A DNA stretch of 64,000 bases from Hybos culiciformis (lineage: Eukaryota; Arthropoda; Insecta; Diptera; Hybotidae), in the NCBI GenBank assembly GCA_964007475.1, contig CAXFZM010000350.1, forward strand, positions 722,472 to 786,471, written 5' to 3'. Each line of letters opens with the position of its first letter. Within the stretch, counting starts at the first letter, position 1. A model generated the notes under the pieces. It ran no database searches and was not told the origin of the DNA. It saw only the letters and a list, made by a program, of their open reading frames with translations. This document shows, piece after piece, positions 11,245-23,900 of this stretch. The position numbers were made by a program, and so were the translations under genes.

Positions 11245-13455
11245 CGGAGAAATAAACGATAAGGTGAGCAAACCCCCTAACTTTAACACATAAAATGTTG
11301 ACTTTGGGCCGGCTCCAGACCTCGGAGAACCTCCGTTTTTGGCTTAAATTAAAGGTCTAGAAATGACGCTTCTTTCTCTGCAATTTTTATGAAAATCGGT
11401 TTTCTAGATCCGGAGAAATAAACGATAAGGTGAGCAAACCCCCTAACTTTAACACATAAAATGTTGACTTTGGGCTGGTTTTTTGTTCATTACTCCGGCT
11501 CCAGACTTCGGCGGACCTCCGTTTTTGGCTTAAATTAAAGCTCTAGAAATTATACTTCTTTCTGTGCAATTTTTATGAAAATCGGTTTTCTAGATCCGGA
11601 GAAATAAACGATAAGGTGAGCAAACCCCCTAACTTTAACACATAAAATGTTGACTTTGGACTGGTTTTTTGTTCATTACTCCGGCTCCAGACCTCGGAGA
11701 ACCTCCGTTTTTGGCTTAAATTAAAGCTCTAGAAATTACACTTCTTTCTGTGCAATTTTTATGAAAATCGGTTTTCTAGATCCGGAGAAATAAACGATAA
11801 GGTGAGCAAACCCCCTAACTTTAACACATAAAATGTTGACTTTGGGCTCGTTTTTTGTTCATTACTCCGGCTCCAGACCTCGGAGAACCTCCGTTTTTGG
11901 CTTAAATTAAAGGTCTAGAAATTACGCTTCTTTCTGTGCATCTTTTATGAAAATCGGTTTTCTAGATCCGGAGAAATAAACGATAAGGTGAGCAAACCCC
12001 CTAACTTTAACACATAAAATGTTGACTTTGGGCTGGTTTTTTGTTCATTACTCCGGCTCCAGACTTCGGCGGACCTCCGTTTTTGGCTTAAATTAAAGGT
12101 CTAGAAATTACGCTTCTTTCTGTGCAATTTTTATGAAAATCGGTTTTCTAGATCCGGAGAAATAAACGATAAGGTGAGCAAACCCCCTAACTTTAACACA
12201 TAAAATGTTGACTTTGGGCTGGTTTTTTGTTCATTACTCCGGCTCCAGACCTCGGAGAACCTCCGTTTTTGGCTTAAATTAAAGGTCTAGAAATTACGCT
12301 TCTTTCTGTGCAATTTTTATGAAAATCGGTTTTCTAGATCCGGAGAAATAAACGATAAGGTGAGCAAACACCCTAACTTTAACACATAAAATGTTGACTT
12401 TGGACTGGTTTTTTGTTCATTACTCCGGCTCCAGACCTCGGAGAACCTCCGTTTTTGGCTTAAATTAAAGGTCTAGAAATTACGCTTCTTTCTGTGCAAT
12501 TTTTATGAAAATCGGTTTTCTAGATCCGGAGAAATAAACGATAAGGTGAGCAAACCCCCTAACTTTAACACATAAAATGTTGACTTTGGGCTGGTTTTTT
12601 GTTCATTACTCCGGCTCCAGACCTCGGAGAACCTCCGTTTTTGGCTTAAATTAAAGGTCTAGAAATTACGCTTCTTTCTGTGCAATTTTTATGAAAATCG
12701 GTTTTCTAGATCCGAGAAATAAACGATAAGGTGAGCAAACCCCCTAACTTTAACACATAAAATGTTGACTTTGGGCTGGTTTTTTGTTCCTTACTCCGAC
12801 TCCAGACCTCGGAGAACCTCCGTTTTTGGCTTAAATTAAAGATCTAGAAATTACGCTTCTTTCTGTGCAATTTTTATGAAAATCGGTTTTCTAGATCCGG
12901 AGAAATAAACGATAAGGTGAGCAAACCCCCTAACTTTAACACATAAAATGTTGACTTTGGGCTGGTTTTTTGTTCATTACTCCGGCTCCAGACCTCGGAG
13001 AACCTACGTTTTTGGCTTAAATTAAAGGTCTAGAAATTACGCTTCTTTCTGTGCAATTTTTATGAAAATCGGTTTTCTAGATCCGGAGAAATAAACGATA
13101 AGGTGAGCAAACCCCCTAACTTTAACACATAAAATGTTGACTTTGGACTGGTTTTTTGTTCATTACTCCGGCTCCAGACCTCGGAGAACCTCCGTTTTTG
13201 GCTTAAATTAAAGGTCTAGAAATTACGCTTCTTTCTGTGCAATTTTTATGAAAATCGGTTTTCTAGATCCGGAGAAATAAACGATAAGGTGAGCAAACCC
13301 CCTAACTTTAACACATAAAATGTTGACTTTGGGCTGGTTTTTTGTTCATTACTCCGGCTCCAGACCTCGGAGAACCTCCGTTTTTGGCTTAAATTAAAGG
13401 TCTAGAAATTACGCTTCTTTCTGTGCAATTTTTATGAAAATCGGTTTTCTAGATC
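11245..13455 (+). repeat. HOR unit, 12 monomers (2211 bp)
   Basis: It starts with a 166-bp monomer and contains the first GGGCTCG copy (11844) followed by the GCATCTTTTATG change (about 11939), then the AACACCC (12370) and TTCCTTACTCCGACTCC (12787) copies at the spacing seen in the left HORs. It is 1 bp shorter than 12 monomers predict because of GATCCGAG near 12713. It is transitional between the left HOR family and the mixed block to its right. Confidence 0.78.
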
Positions 13456-13787
13456 CGGAGAAATAAACGATAAGGTGAGCAAACCCCCTAACTTTAACAC
13501 ATAAAATGTTGACTTTGGGCCGGCTCCAGACCTCGGAGAACCTCCGTTTTTGGCTTAAATTAAAGGTCTAGAAATTACGCTCCTTTCTGTGCAATTTTTA
13601 TGAAAATCGGTTTTCTAGATCCGGAGAAATAAACGATAAGGTGAGCAAACCCCCTAACTTTAACACATAAAATGTTGACTTTGGGCCGGCTCCAGACCTC
13701 GGAGAACCTCCGTTTTTGGCTTAAATTAAAGGTCTAGAAATGACGCTTCTTTCTCTGCAATTTTTATGAAAATCGGTTTTCTAGATC
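13456..13787 (+). repeat. Two adjacent 166-bp short monomers
   Basis: Short monomers at 13456-13621 and 13622-13787 lie directly next to each other, the only such pair in the window. The first has the GGGCCGG deletion junction but ends in ATTACGCTCCTTTCTG. The second has the deletion with the usual linked ATGACGC/TTTCTCTGC changes. The pair is best read as the product of an exchange between neighbouring units. Confidence 0.9.
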
Positions 13788-16732
13788 CGGAGAAATAAAC
13801 GATAAGGTGAGCAAACCCCCTAACTTTAACACATAAAATGTTGACTTTGGGCTGGTTTTTTGTTCATTACTCCGGCTCCAGACTTCGGCGGACCTCCGTT
13901 TTTGGCTTAAATTAAAGCTCTAGAAATTATACTTCTTTCTGTGCAATTTTTATGAAAATCGGTTTTCTAGATCCGGAGAAATAAACGATAAGGTGAGCAA
14001 ACCCCCTAACTTTAACACATAAAATGTTGACTTTGGGCTGGTTTTTTGTTCATTACTCCGGCTCCAGACCTCGGAGAACCTCCGTTTTTGGCTTAAATTA
14101 AAGGTCTAGAAATTACGCTTCTTTCTGTGCAATTTTTATGAAAATCGGTTTTCTAGATCCGGAGAAATAAACGATAAGGTGAGCAAACCCCCTAACTTTA
14201 ACACATAAAATGTTGACTTTGGACTGGTTTTTTGTTCATTACTCCGGCTCCAGACCTCGGAGAACCTCCGTTTTTGGCTTAAATTAAAGCTCTAGAAATT
14301 ACACTTCTTTCTGTGCAATTTTTATGAAAATCGGTTTTCTAGATCCGGAGAAATAAACGATAAGGTGAGCAAACCCCCTAACTTTAACACATAAAATGTT
14401 GACTTTGGGCTCGTTTTTTGTTCATTACTCCGGCTCCAGACCTCGGAGAACCTCCGTTTTTGGCTTAAATTAAAGGTCTAGAAATTACGCTTCTTTCTGT
14501 GCATCTTTTATGAAAATCGGTTTTCTAGATCCGGAGAAATAAACGATAAGGTGAGCAAACCCCCTAACTTTAACACATAAAATGTTGACTTTGGGCTGGT
14601 TTTTTGTTCATTACTCCGGCTCCAGACTTCGGCGGACCTCCGTTTTTGGCTTAAATTAAAGGTCTAGAAATTACGCTTCTTTCTGTGCAATTTTTATGAA
14701 AATCGGTTTTCTAGATCCGGAGAAATAAACGATAAGGTGAGCAAACCCCCTAACTTTAACACATAAAATGTTGACTTTGGGCTGGTTTTTTGTTCCTTAC
14801 TCCGGCTCCAGACCTCGGAGAACCTCCGTTTTTGGCTTAAATTAAAGATCTAGAAATTACGCTTCTTTCTGTGCAATTTTTACGAAAATCGGTTTTCTAG
14901 ATCCGGAGAAATAAACGATAAGGTGAGCAAACCCCCTAACTTTAACACATAAAATGTTGACTTTGGAGTGGTTTTTTGTTCATTACTCCGGCTCCAGACC
15001 TCGGAGAACCTCCGTTTTTGGCTTAAATTAAAGGTCTAGAAATTACGCTTCTTTCTGTGCAATTTTTACGAAAATCGGTTTTCTAGATCCGGAGAAATAA
15101 ACGATAAGGTGAGCAAACCCCCTAACTTTAACACATAAAATGTTGACTTTGGACTGGTTTTTTGTTCATTACTCCGGCTCCAGACCTCGGAGAACCTCCG
15201 TTTTTTGCTTAAATTAAAGGTCTAGAAATTACGCTTCTTTCTGTGCAATTTTTATGAAAATCGGTTTTCTAGATCCGGAGAAATAAACGATAAGGTGAGC
15301 AAACCCCCTAACTTTAACACATAAAATGTTGACTTTGGACTGGTTTTTTGTTCATTACTCCGGCTCCAGACCTCGGAGAACCTCCGTTTTTGGCTTAAAT
15401 TAAAGGTCTAGAAATTACGCTTCTTTCTGTGCAATTTTTATGAAAATCGGTTTTCTAGATCCGGAGAAATAAACGATAAGGTGAGCAAACCCCCTAACTT
15501 TAACACATAAAATGTTGACTTTGGACCTCGGAGAACCTCCGTTTTTGGCTTAAATTAAAGGTCTAGAAATTACGCTTCTTTCTGTGCAATTTTTATGAAA
15601 ATCGGTTTTCTAGATCCGGAGAAATAAACGATAAGGTGAGCAAACCCCCTAACTTTAACACATAAAATGTTGACTTTGGGCTGGTTTTTTGTTCATTACT
15701 CCGACTCCAGACCTCGGAGAACCTCCGTTTTTGGCTTAAATTAAAGCTCTAGAAATTATACTTCTTTCTGTGCAATTTTTATGAAAATCGGTTTTCTAGA
15801 TCCAGAGAAATAAACGATAAGGTGAGCAAACCCCCTAACTTTAACAGATAAAATGTTGACTTTGGGCTCGTTTTTTGTTCATTACTCCGGCTCCAGACCT
15901 CGGAGAACCTCCGTTTTTGGCTTAAATTAAAGGTCTAGAAATTACGCTTCTTTCTGTGCATCTTTTATGAAAATCGGTTTTCTAGATCCGGAGAAATAAA
16001 CGATAAGGTGAGCAAACCCCCTAACTTTAACACATAAAATGTTGACTTTGGGCTGGTTTTTTGTTCATTACTCCGGCTCCAGACTTCGGCGGACCTCCGT
16101 TTTTGGCTTAAATTAAAGATCTAGAAATTACGCTTCTTTCTGTGCAATTTTTACGAAAATCGGTTTTCTAGATCCGGAGAAATAAACGATAAGGTGAGCA
16201 AACCCCCTAACTTTAACACATAAAATGTTGACTTTGGAGTGGTTTTTTGTTCATTACTCCGGCTCCAGACCTCGGAGAACCTCCGTTTTTGGCTTAAATT
16301 AAAGGTCTAGAAATTACGCTTCTTTCTGTGCAATTTTTACGAAAATCGGTTTTCTAGATCCGGAGAAATAAACGATAAGGTGAGCAAACCCCCTAACTTT
16401 AACACATAAAATGTTGACTTTGGACTGGTTTTTTGTTCATTACTCCGGCTCCAGACCTCGGAGAACCTCCGTTTTTGGCTTAAATTAAAGGTCTAGAAAT
16501 TACGCTTCTTTCTGTGCAATTTTTATGAAAATCGGTTTTCTAGATCCGGAGAAATAAACGATAAGGTGAGCAAACCCCCTAACTTTAACACATAAAATGT
16601 TGACTTTGGACTGGTTTTTTGTTCATTACTCCGGCTCCAGACCTCGGAGAACCTCCGTTTTTGGCTTAAATTAAAGGTCTAGAAATTACGCTTCTTTCTG
16701 TGCAATTTTTATGAAAATCGGTTTTCTAGATC
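13788..16732 (+). repeat. Mixed block with GGGCTCG, GCATCTTTT and GGAGTGG copies
   Basis: Contains two rounds of the chain GGGCTCG (14407 and 15864), GCATCTTTTATG, TTCGGCGG, and AAAGATCT with TTTTTACG, followed by GGAGTGG with TTTTTACG (14965 and near 16238). The same chain recurs near 35-39 kb. The block also includes one copy with CGTTTTTTGCTT (15201), shared with the copy at 39156, the 155-bp monomer described separately, and a GATCCAGAG change near 15804. Confidence 0.78.
15462..15616 (+). repeat. 155-bp monomer with unique 31-bp deletion
   Basis: The junction reads TTGGACCTCGGAG at about 15521. Relative to the reference monomer, bases 65-95 are missing, removing the T6 tract and the ACTCCGGCTCC segment. 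I see this allele once only. The deletion starts at the same left position, within one base, as the common 14- and 20-bp deletions. A 1- to 2-base repeat at the breakpoints leaves the exact position ambiguous. Confidence 0.92.
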
Positions 16733-18572
16733 CGGAGAAATAAACGATAAGGTGAGCAAACCCCCTAACTTTAACACATAAAATGTTGACTTTGGGCCGG
16801 CTCCAGACCTCGGAGAACCTCCGTTTTTGGCTTAAATTAAAGGTCTAGAAATGACGCTTCTTTCTCTGCAATTTTTATGAAAATCGGTTTTCTAGATCCG
16901 GAGAAATAAACGATAAGGTGAGCAAACCCCCTAACTTTAACACATAAAATGTTGACTTTGGGCTGGTTTTTTGTTCATTACTCCGGCTCCAGACCTCGGA
17001 GAACCTCCGTTTTTGGCTTAAATTAAAGGTCTAGAAATTACATTTCTTTCTGTTCAATTTTTATGAAAATCGGTTTTCTAGATCCGGAGAAATAAACGAT
17101 AAGGTGAGCAAACCCCCTAACTTTAACACATAAAATGTTGACTTTGGGCTGGTTTTTTGTTCATTACTCCGGCTCCAGACTTCGGCGGACCTCCGTTTTT
17201 GGCTTAAATTAAAGGTCTAGAAATTACGCTTCTTTCTGTGCAATTTTTATGAAAATCGGTTTTCTAGATCCGGAGAAATAAACGATAAGGTGAGCAAACC
17301 CCCTAACTTTAACACATAAAATGTTGACTTTGGGCTGGTTTTTTGTTCATTACTCCGGCTCCAGACCTCGGAGAACCTCCGTTTTTGGCTTAAATTAAAG
17401 GTCTAGAAATTACATTTCTTTCTGTTCAATTTTTATGAAAATCGGTTTTCTAGATCCGGAGAAATAAACGATAAGGTGAGCAAACCCCCTAACTTTAACA
17501 CATAAAATGTTGACTTTGGGCTGGTTTTTTGTTCATTACTCCGGCTCCAGACTTCGGCGGACCTCCGTTTTTGGCTTAAATTAAAGGTCTAGAAATTACG
17601 CTTCTTTCTGTGCAATTTTTATGAAAATCGGTTTTCTAGATCCGGAGAAATAAACGATAAGGTGAGCAAACCCCCTAACTTTAACACATAAAATGTTGAC
17701 TTTGGGCTGGTTTTTTGTTCATTACTCCGGCTCCAGACTTCGGCGGACCTCCGTTTTTGGCTTAAATTAAAGGTCTAGAAATTACGCTTCTTTCTGTGCA
17801 ATTTTTATGAAAATCGGTTTTATAGGTCCGGAGAAATAAACGATAAGGTGAGCAAACCCCCTAACTTAAACACATAAAATGTTGACTTTGGACTGGTTTT
17901 TTGTTCATTACTCCGGCTCCAGACCTCGGAGAACCTCCGTTTTTGGCTTAAATTAAAGGTCTAGAAATTACGCTTCTTTCTGTGCAATTTTTATGAAAAT
18001 CGGTTTTCTAGATCCGGAGAAATAAACGATAAGGTGAGCAAACCCCCTAACTTTAACACATAAAATGTTGACTTTGGGCTGGTTTTTTGTTCATTACTCC
18101 GGCTCCAGACTTCGGCGGACCTCCGTTTTTGGCTTAAATTAAAGGTCTAGAAATTACGCTTCTTTCTGTGCAATTTTTATGAAAATCGGTTTTCTAGATC
18201 CGGAGAAATAAACGATAAGGTGAGCAAACCCCCTAACTTTAACACATAAAATGTTGACTTTGGGCTGGTTTTTTGTTCATTACTCCGGCTCCAGACTTCG
18301 GCGGACCTCCGTTTTTGGCTTAAATTAAAGGTCTAGAAATTACGCTTCTTTCTGTGCAATTTTTATGAAAATCGGTTTTCTAGATCCGGAGAAATAAACG
18401 ATAAGGTTAGCAAACCCCCTAACTTTAACACATAAAATGTTGACTTTGGGCTGGTTTTTTGTGCATTACTCCGGCTCCAGACCTCGGAGAACCTCCGTTT
18501 TTGGCTTAAATTAAAGATCTAGAAATTACGCTCCTTTCTGTGCAACTTTTATGAAAATCGGTTTTCTAGATC
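16733..18572 (+). repeat. 10-monomer segment rich in TTCGGCGG copies
   Basis: From the short monomer at 16733 to the next at 18573 (1840 bp). It holds two rounds of a dimer, ATTACATTTC/CTGTTCAAT (about 17040 and 17412) followed by TTCGGCGG, then several TTCGGCGG copies. One copy has TTTTATAGGTCC (about 17820), followed by CTAACTTAAAC. It ends with the first AAGGTTAGC/TTGTGCATTAC copy (18408), the subtype that precedes most short monomers from here to 34 kb. Confidence 0.78.
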
Positions 18573-19482
18573 CGGAGAAATAAACGATAAGGTGAGCAAA
18601 CCCCCTAACTTTAACACATAAAATGTTGACTTTGGGCCGGCTCCAGACCTCGGAGAACCTCCGTTTTTGGCTTAAATTAAAGGTCTAGAAATGACGCTTC
18701 TTTCTCTGCAATTTTTATGAAAATCGGTTTTCTAGATCCGGAGAAATAAACGATAAGGTGAGCAAACCCCCTAACTTTAACACATAAAATGTTGACTTTG
18801 GGCTGGTTTTTTGTTCATTACTCCGGCTCCAGACTTCGGCGGACCTCCGTTTTTGGCTTAAATTAAAGCTCTAGAAATTATACTTCTTTCTGTGCAATTT
18901 TTATGAAAATCGGTTTTCTAGATCCGGAGAAATAAACGATAAGGTGAGCAAACCCCCTAACTTTAACACATAAAATGTTGACTTTGGGCTGGTTTTTTGT
19001 TCATTACTCCGGCTGCAGACCTCGGAGAACCTCCGTTTTTGGCTTAAATTAAAGGTCTAGAAATTACGCTTCTTTCTGTGCAATTTTTATGAAAATCGGT
19101 TTTCTAGATCCGGAGAAATAAACGATAAGGTGAGCAAACCCCCTAACTTTAACACATAAAATGTTGACTTTGGGCTGGTTTTTTGTTCATTACTCCGGCT
19201 CCAGACTTCGGCGGACCTCCGTTTTTGGCTTAAATTAAAGGTCTAGAAATTACGCTTCTTTCTGTGCAATTTTTACGAAAATCGGTTTTCTAGATCCGGA
19301 GAAATAAACGATAAGGTTAGCAAACCCCCTAACTTTAACACATAAAATGTTGACTTTGGGCTGGTTTTTTGTGCATTACTCCGGCTCCAGACCTCGGAGA
19401 ACCTCCGTTTTTGGCTTAAATTAAAGATCTAGAAATTACGCTCCTTTCTGTGCAATTTTTATGAAAATCGGTTTTCTAGATC
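18573..19482 (+). repeat. 5-monomer unit (910 bp)
   Basis: Order: 166-bp monomer with ATGACGC, TTCGGCGG/AAAGCTCT/ATTATAC, GGGCTGG (private GGCTGCAGAC near 19013, creating a PstI-type site), TTCGGCGG with TTTTTACG, and AAGGTTAGC/GTGCATTAC. Length equals 166+4x186. This is the simplest form of the 910-bp module that recurs at 22233, 23143, 26989, 27899, 32635 and 33545. Confidence 0.85.
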
Positions 19483-20950
19483 CGGAGAAATAAACGATAA
19501 GGTGAGCAAACCCCCTAACTTTAACACATAAAATGTTGACTTTGGGCCGGCTCCAGACCTCGGAGAACCTCCGTTTTTGGCTTAAATTAAAGGTCTAGAA
19601 ATGACGCTTCTTTCTCTGCAATTTTTATGAAAATCGGTTTTCTAGATCCGGAGAAATAAACGATAAGGTGAGCAAACCCCCTAACTTTAACACATAAAAT
19701 GTTGACTTTGGGCTGGTTTTTTGTTCATTACTCCGGCTCCAGACCTCGGAGAACCTCCGTTTTTGGCTTAAATTAAAGGTCTAGAAATTACATTTCTTTC
19801 TGTTCAATTTTTATGAAAATCGGTTTTCTAGATCCGGAGAAATAAACGATAAGGTGAGCAAACCCCCTAACTTTAACACATAAAATGTTGACTTTGGGCT
19901 GGTTTTTTGTTCATTACTCCGGCTCCAGACTTCGGCGGACCTCCGTTTTTGGCTTAAATTAAAGGTCTAGAAATTACGCTTCTTTCTGTGCAATTTTTAT
20001 GAAAATCGGTTTTCTAGATCCGGAGAAATAAACGATAAGGTGAGCAAACCCCCTAACTTTAACACATAAAATGTTGACTTTGGGCTGGTTTTTTGTTCAT
20101 TACTCCGGCTCCAGACTTCGGCGGACCTCCGTTTTTGGCTTAAATTAAAGGTCTAGAAATTACGCTTCTTTCTGTGCAATTTTTATGAAAATCGGTTTTA
20201 TAGATCCGGAGAAATAAACGATAAGGTGAGCAAACCCCCTATTTTTAACACATAAAATGTTGACTTTGGACTGGTTTTTTGTTCATTACTCCGGCTCCAG
20301 ACCTCGGAGAACCTCCGTTTTTGGCTTAAATTAAAGGTCTAGAAATTACGCTTCTTTCTGTGCAATTTTTATGAAAATCGGTTTTCTAGATCCGGAGAAA
20401 TAAACGATAAGGTGAGCAAACCCCCTAACTTTAACACATAAAATGTTGACTTTGGGCTGGTTTTATGTTCATTACTCCGGCTCCAGACTTCGGCGGACCT
20501 CCGTTTTTGGCTTAAATTAAAGGTCTAGAAATTACGCTTCTTTCTGTGCAATTTTTATGAAAATCGGTTTTCTAGATCCGGAGAAATAAACGATAAGGTG
20601 AGCAAACCCCCTAACTTTAACACATAAAATGTTGACTTTGGGCTGGTTTTTTGTTCATTACTCCGGCTCCAGACTTCGGCGGACCTCCGTTTTTGGCTTA
20701 AATTAAAGGTCTAGAAATTACGCTTCTTTCTGTGCAATTTTTATGAAAATCGGTTTTCTAGATCCGGAGAAATAAACGATAAGGTTAGCAAACCCCCTAA
20801 CTTTAACACATAAAATGTTGACTTTGGGCTGGTTTTTTGTGCATTACTCCGGCTCCAGACCTCGGAGAACCTCCGTTTTTGGCTTAAATTAAAGATCTAG
20901 AAATTACGCTCCTTTCTGTGCAATTTTTATGACAATCGGTTTTCTAGATC
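19483..20950 (+). repeat. 8-monomer unit (1468 bp)
   Basis: Runs from the short monomer at 19483 to the next at 20951. From about 19.85 kb rightward it matches sequence 4756 bp downstream, sharing the rare CCCTATTTTTAAC (20241 and 24997) and GGTTTTATGTTC (about 20465 and 25221). It is therefore the tail of an earlier, incomplete super-unit of the kind that follows. Confidence 0.82.
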
Positions 20951-23900
20951 CGGAGAAATAAACGATAAGGTGAGCAAACCCCCTAACTTTAACACATAAA
21001 ATGTTGACTTTGGGCCGGCTCCAGACCTCGGAGAACCTCCGTTTTTGGCTTAAATTAAAGGTCTAGAAATGACGCTTCTTTCTCTGCAATTTTTATGAAA
21101 ATCGGTTTTCTAGATCCGGAGAAATAAACGATAAGGTGAGCAAACCCCCTAACTTTAACACATAAAATGTTGACTTTGGGCTGGTTTTTTGTTCATTACT
21201 CCGGCTCCAGACTTCGGCGGACCTCCGTTTTTGGCTTAAATTAAAGCTCTAGAAATTATACTTCTTTCTGTGCAATTTTTATGAAAATCGGTTTTCTAGA
21301 TCCGGAGAAATAAACGATAAGGTGAGCAAACCCCCTAACTTTAACACATAAAATGTTGACTTTGGGCTGGTTTTTTGTTCATTACTCCGGCTCCAGACCT
21401 CGGAGAACCTCCGTTTTTGGCTTAAATTAAAGGTCTAGAAATTACGCTTCTTTCTGTGCAATTTTTATGAAAATCGGTTTTCTAGATCCGGAGAAATAAA
21501 CGATAAGGTGAGCAAACCCCCTAACTTTAACACATAAAATGTTGACTTTGGATTGGTTTTTTGTTCATTACTCCGGCTCCAGACCTCGGAGAACCTCCGT
21601 TTTTGGCTTAAATTAAAGGTCTAGAAATTACGCTTCTTTCTGTGCAATTTTTATGAAAATCGGTTTTCTAGATCCGGAGAAATAAACGATAAGGTGAGCA
21701 AACCCCCTAACTTTAACACATAAAATGTTGACTTTGGGCTGGTTTTTTGTTCATTACTCCGGCTCCAGACTTCGGCGGACCTCCGTTTTTGGCTTAAATT
21801 AAAGCTCTAGAAATTATACTTCTTTCTGTGCAATTTTTATGAAAATCGGTTTTCTAGATCCGGAGAAATAAACGATAAGGTGAGCAAACCCCCTAACTTT
21901 AACACATAAAATGTTGACTTTGGGCTGGTTTTTTGTTCATTACTCCGGCTCCAGACCTCGGAGAACCTCCGTTTTTGGCTTAAATTAAAGGTCTAGAAAT
22001 TACGCTTCTTTCTGTGCAATTTTTATGAAAATCGGTTTTCTAGATCCGGAGAAATAAACGATAAGGTTAGCAAACCCCCTAACTTTAACACATAAAATGT
22101 TGACTTTGGGCTGGTTTTTTGTGCATTACTCCGGCTCCAGACCTCGGAGAACTTCCGTTTTTGGCTTAAATTAAAGATCTAGAAATTACGCTCCTTTCTG
22201 TGCAATTTTTATGACAATCGGTTTTCTAGATCCGGAGAAATAAACGATAAGGTGAGCAAACCCCCTAACTTTAACACATAAAATGTTGACTTTGGGCCGG
22301 CTCCAGACCTCGGAGAACCTCCGTTTTTGGCTTAAATTAAAGGTCTAGAAATGACGCTTCTTTCTCTGCAATTTTTATGAAAATCGGTTTTCTAGATCCG
22401 GAGAAATAAACGATAAGGTGAGCAAACCCCCTAACTTTAACACATAAAATGTTGACTTTGGGCTGGTTTTTTGTTCATTACTCCGGCTCCAGACTTCGGC
22501 GGACCTCCGTTTTTGGCTTAAATTAAAGCTCTAGAAATTATACTTCTTTCTGTGCAATTTTTATGAAAATCGGTTTTCTAGATCCGGAGAAATAAACGAT
22601 AAGGTGAGCAAACCCCCTAACTTTAACACATAAAATGTTGACTTTGGGCTGGTTTTTTGTTCATTACTCCGGCTCCAGACCTCGGAGAACCTCCGTTTTT
22701 GGCTTAAATTAAAGGTCTAGAAATTACGCTTCTTTCTGTGCAATTTTTATGAAAATCGGTTTTCTAGATCCGGAGAAATAAACGATAAGGTGAGCAAACC
22801 CCCTAACTTTAACACATAAAATGTTGACTTTGGATTGGTTTTTTGTTCATTACTCCGTCTCCAGACCTCGGAGAACCTCCGTTTTTGGCTTAAATTAAAG
22901 GTCTAGAAATTACGCTTCTTTCTGTGCAATTTTTACGAAAATCGGTTTTCTAGATCCGGAGAAATAAACGATAAGGTTATCAAACCCCCTAACTTTAACA
23001 CATAAAATGTTGACTTTGGGCTGGTTTTTTGTGCATTACTCCGGCTCCAGACCTCGGAGAACCTCCGTTTTTGGCTTAAATTAAAGATCTAGAAATTACG
23101 CTCCTTTCTGTGCAATTTTTATGAAAATCGGTTTTCTAGATCCGGAGAAATAAACGATAAGGTGAGCAAACCCCCTAACTTTAACACATAAAATGTTGAC
23201 TTAGGGCCGGCTCCAGACCTCGGAGAACCTCCGTTTTTGGCTTAAATTAAAGGTCTAGAAATGACGCTTCTTTCTCTGCAATTTTTATGAAAATCGGTTT
23301 TCTAGATCCGGAGAAATAAACGATAAGGTGAGCAAACCCCCTAACTTTAACACATAAAATGTTGACTTTGGGCTGGTTTTTTGTTCATTACTCCGGCTCC
23401 AGACTTCGGCGGACCTCCGTTTTTGGCTTAAATTAAAGCTCTAGAAATTATACTTCTTAATGTGCAATTTTTATGAAAATCGGTTTTCTAGATCCGGAGA
23501 AATAAACGATAAGGTGAGCAAACCCCCTAACTTTAACACATAAAATGTTGACTTTGGGCTGGTTTTTTGTTCATTACTCCGGCTCCAGACCTCGGAGAAC
23601 CTCCGTTTTTGGCTTAAATTAAAGGTCTAGAAATTACGCTTCTTTCTGTACAATTTTTATGAAAATCGGTTTTCTAGATCCGGAGAAATAAACGATAAGG
23701 TGAGCAAACCCCCTAACTTTAACACATAAAATGTTGACTTTGGACTGGTTTTTTGTTCATTACTCCGGCTCCAGACCTCGGAGAACCTCCGTTTTTGGCT
23801 TAAATTAAAGGTCTAGAAATTACGCTTCTTTCTGTGCAATTTTTATGAAAATCGGTTTTCTAGATCCGGAGAAATAAACGATAAGGTGAGCAAACCCCCT

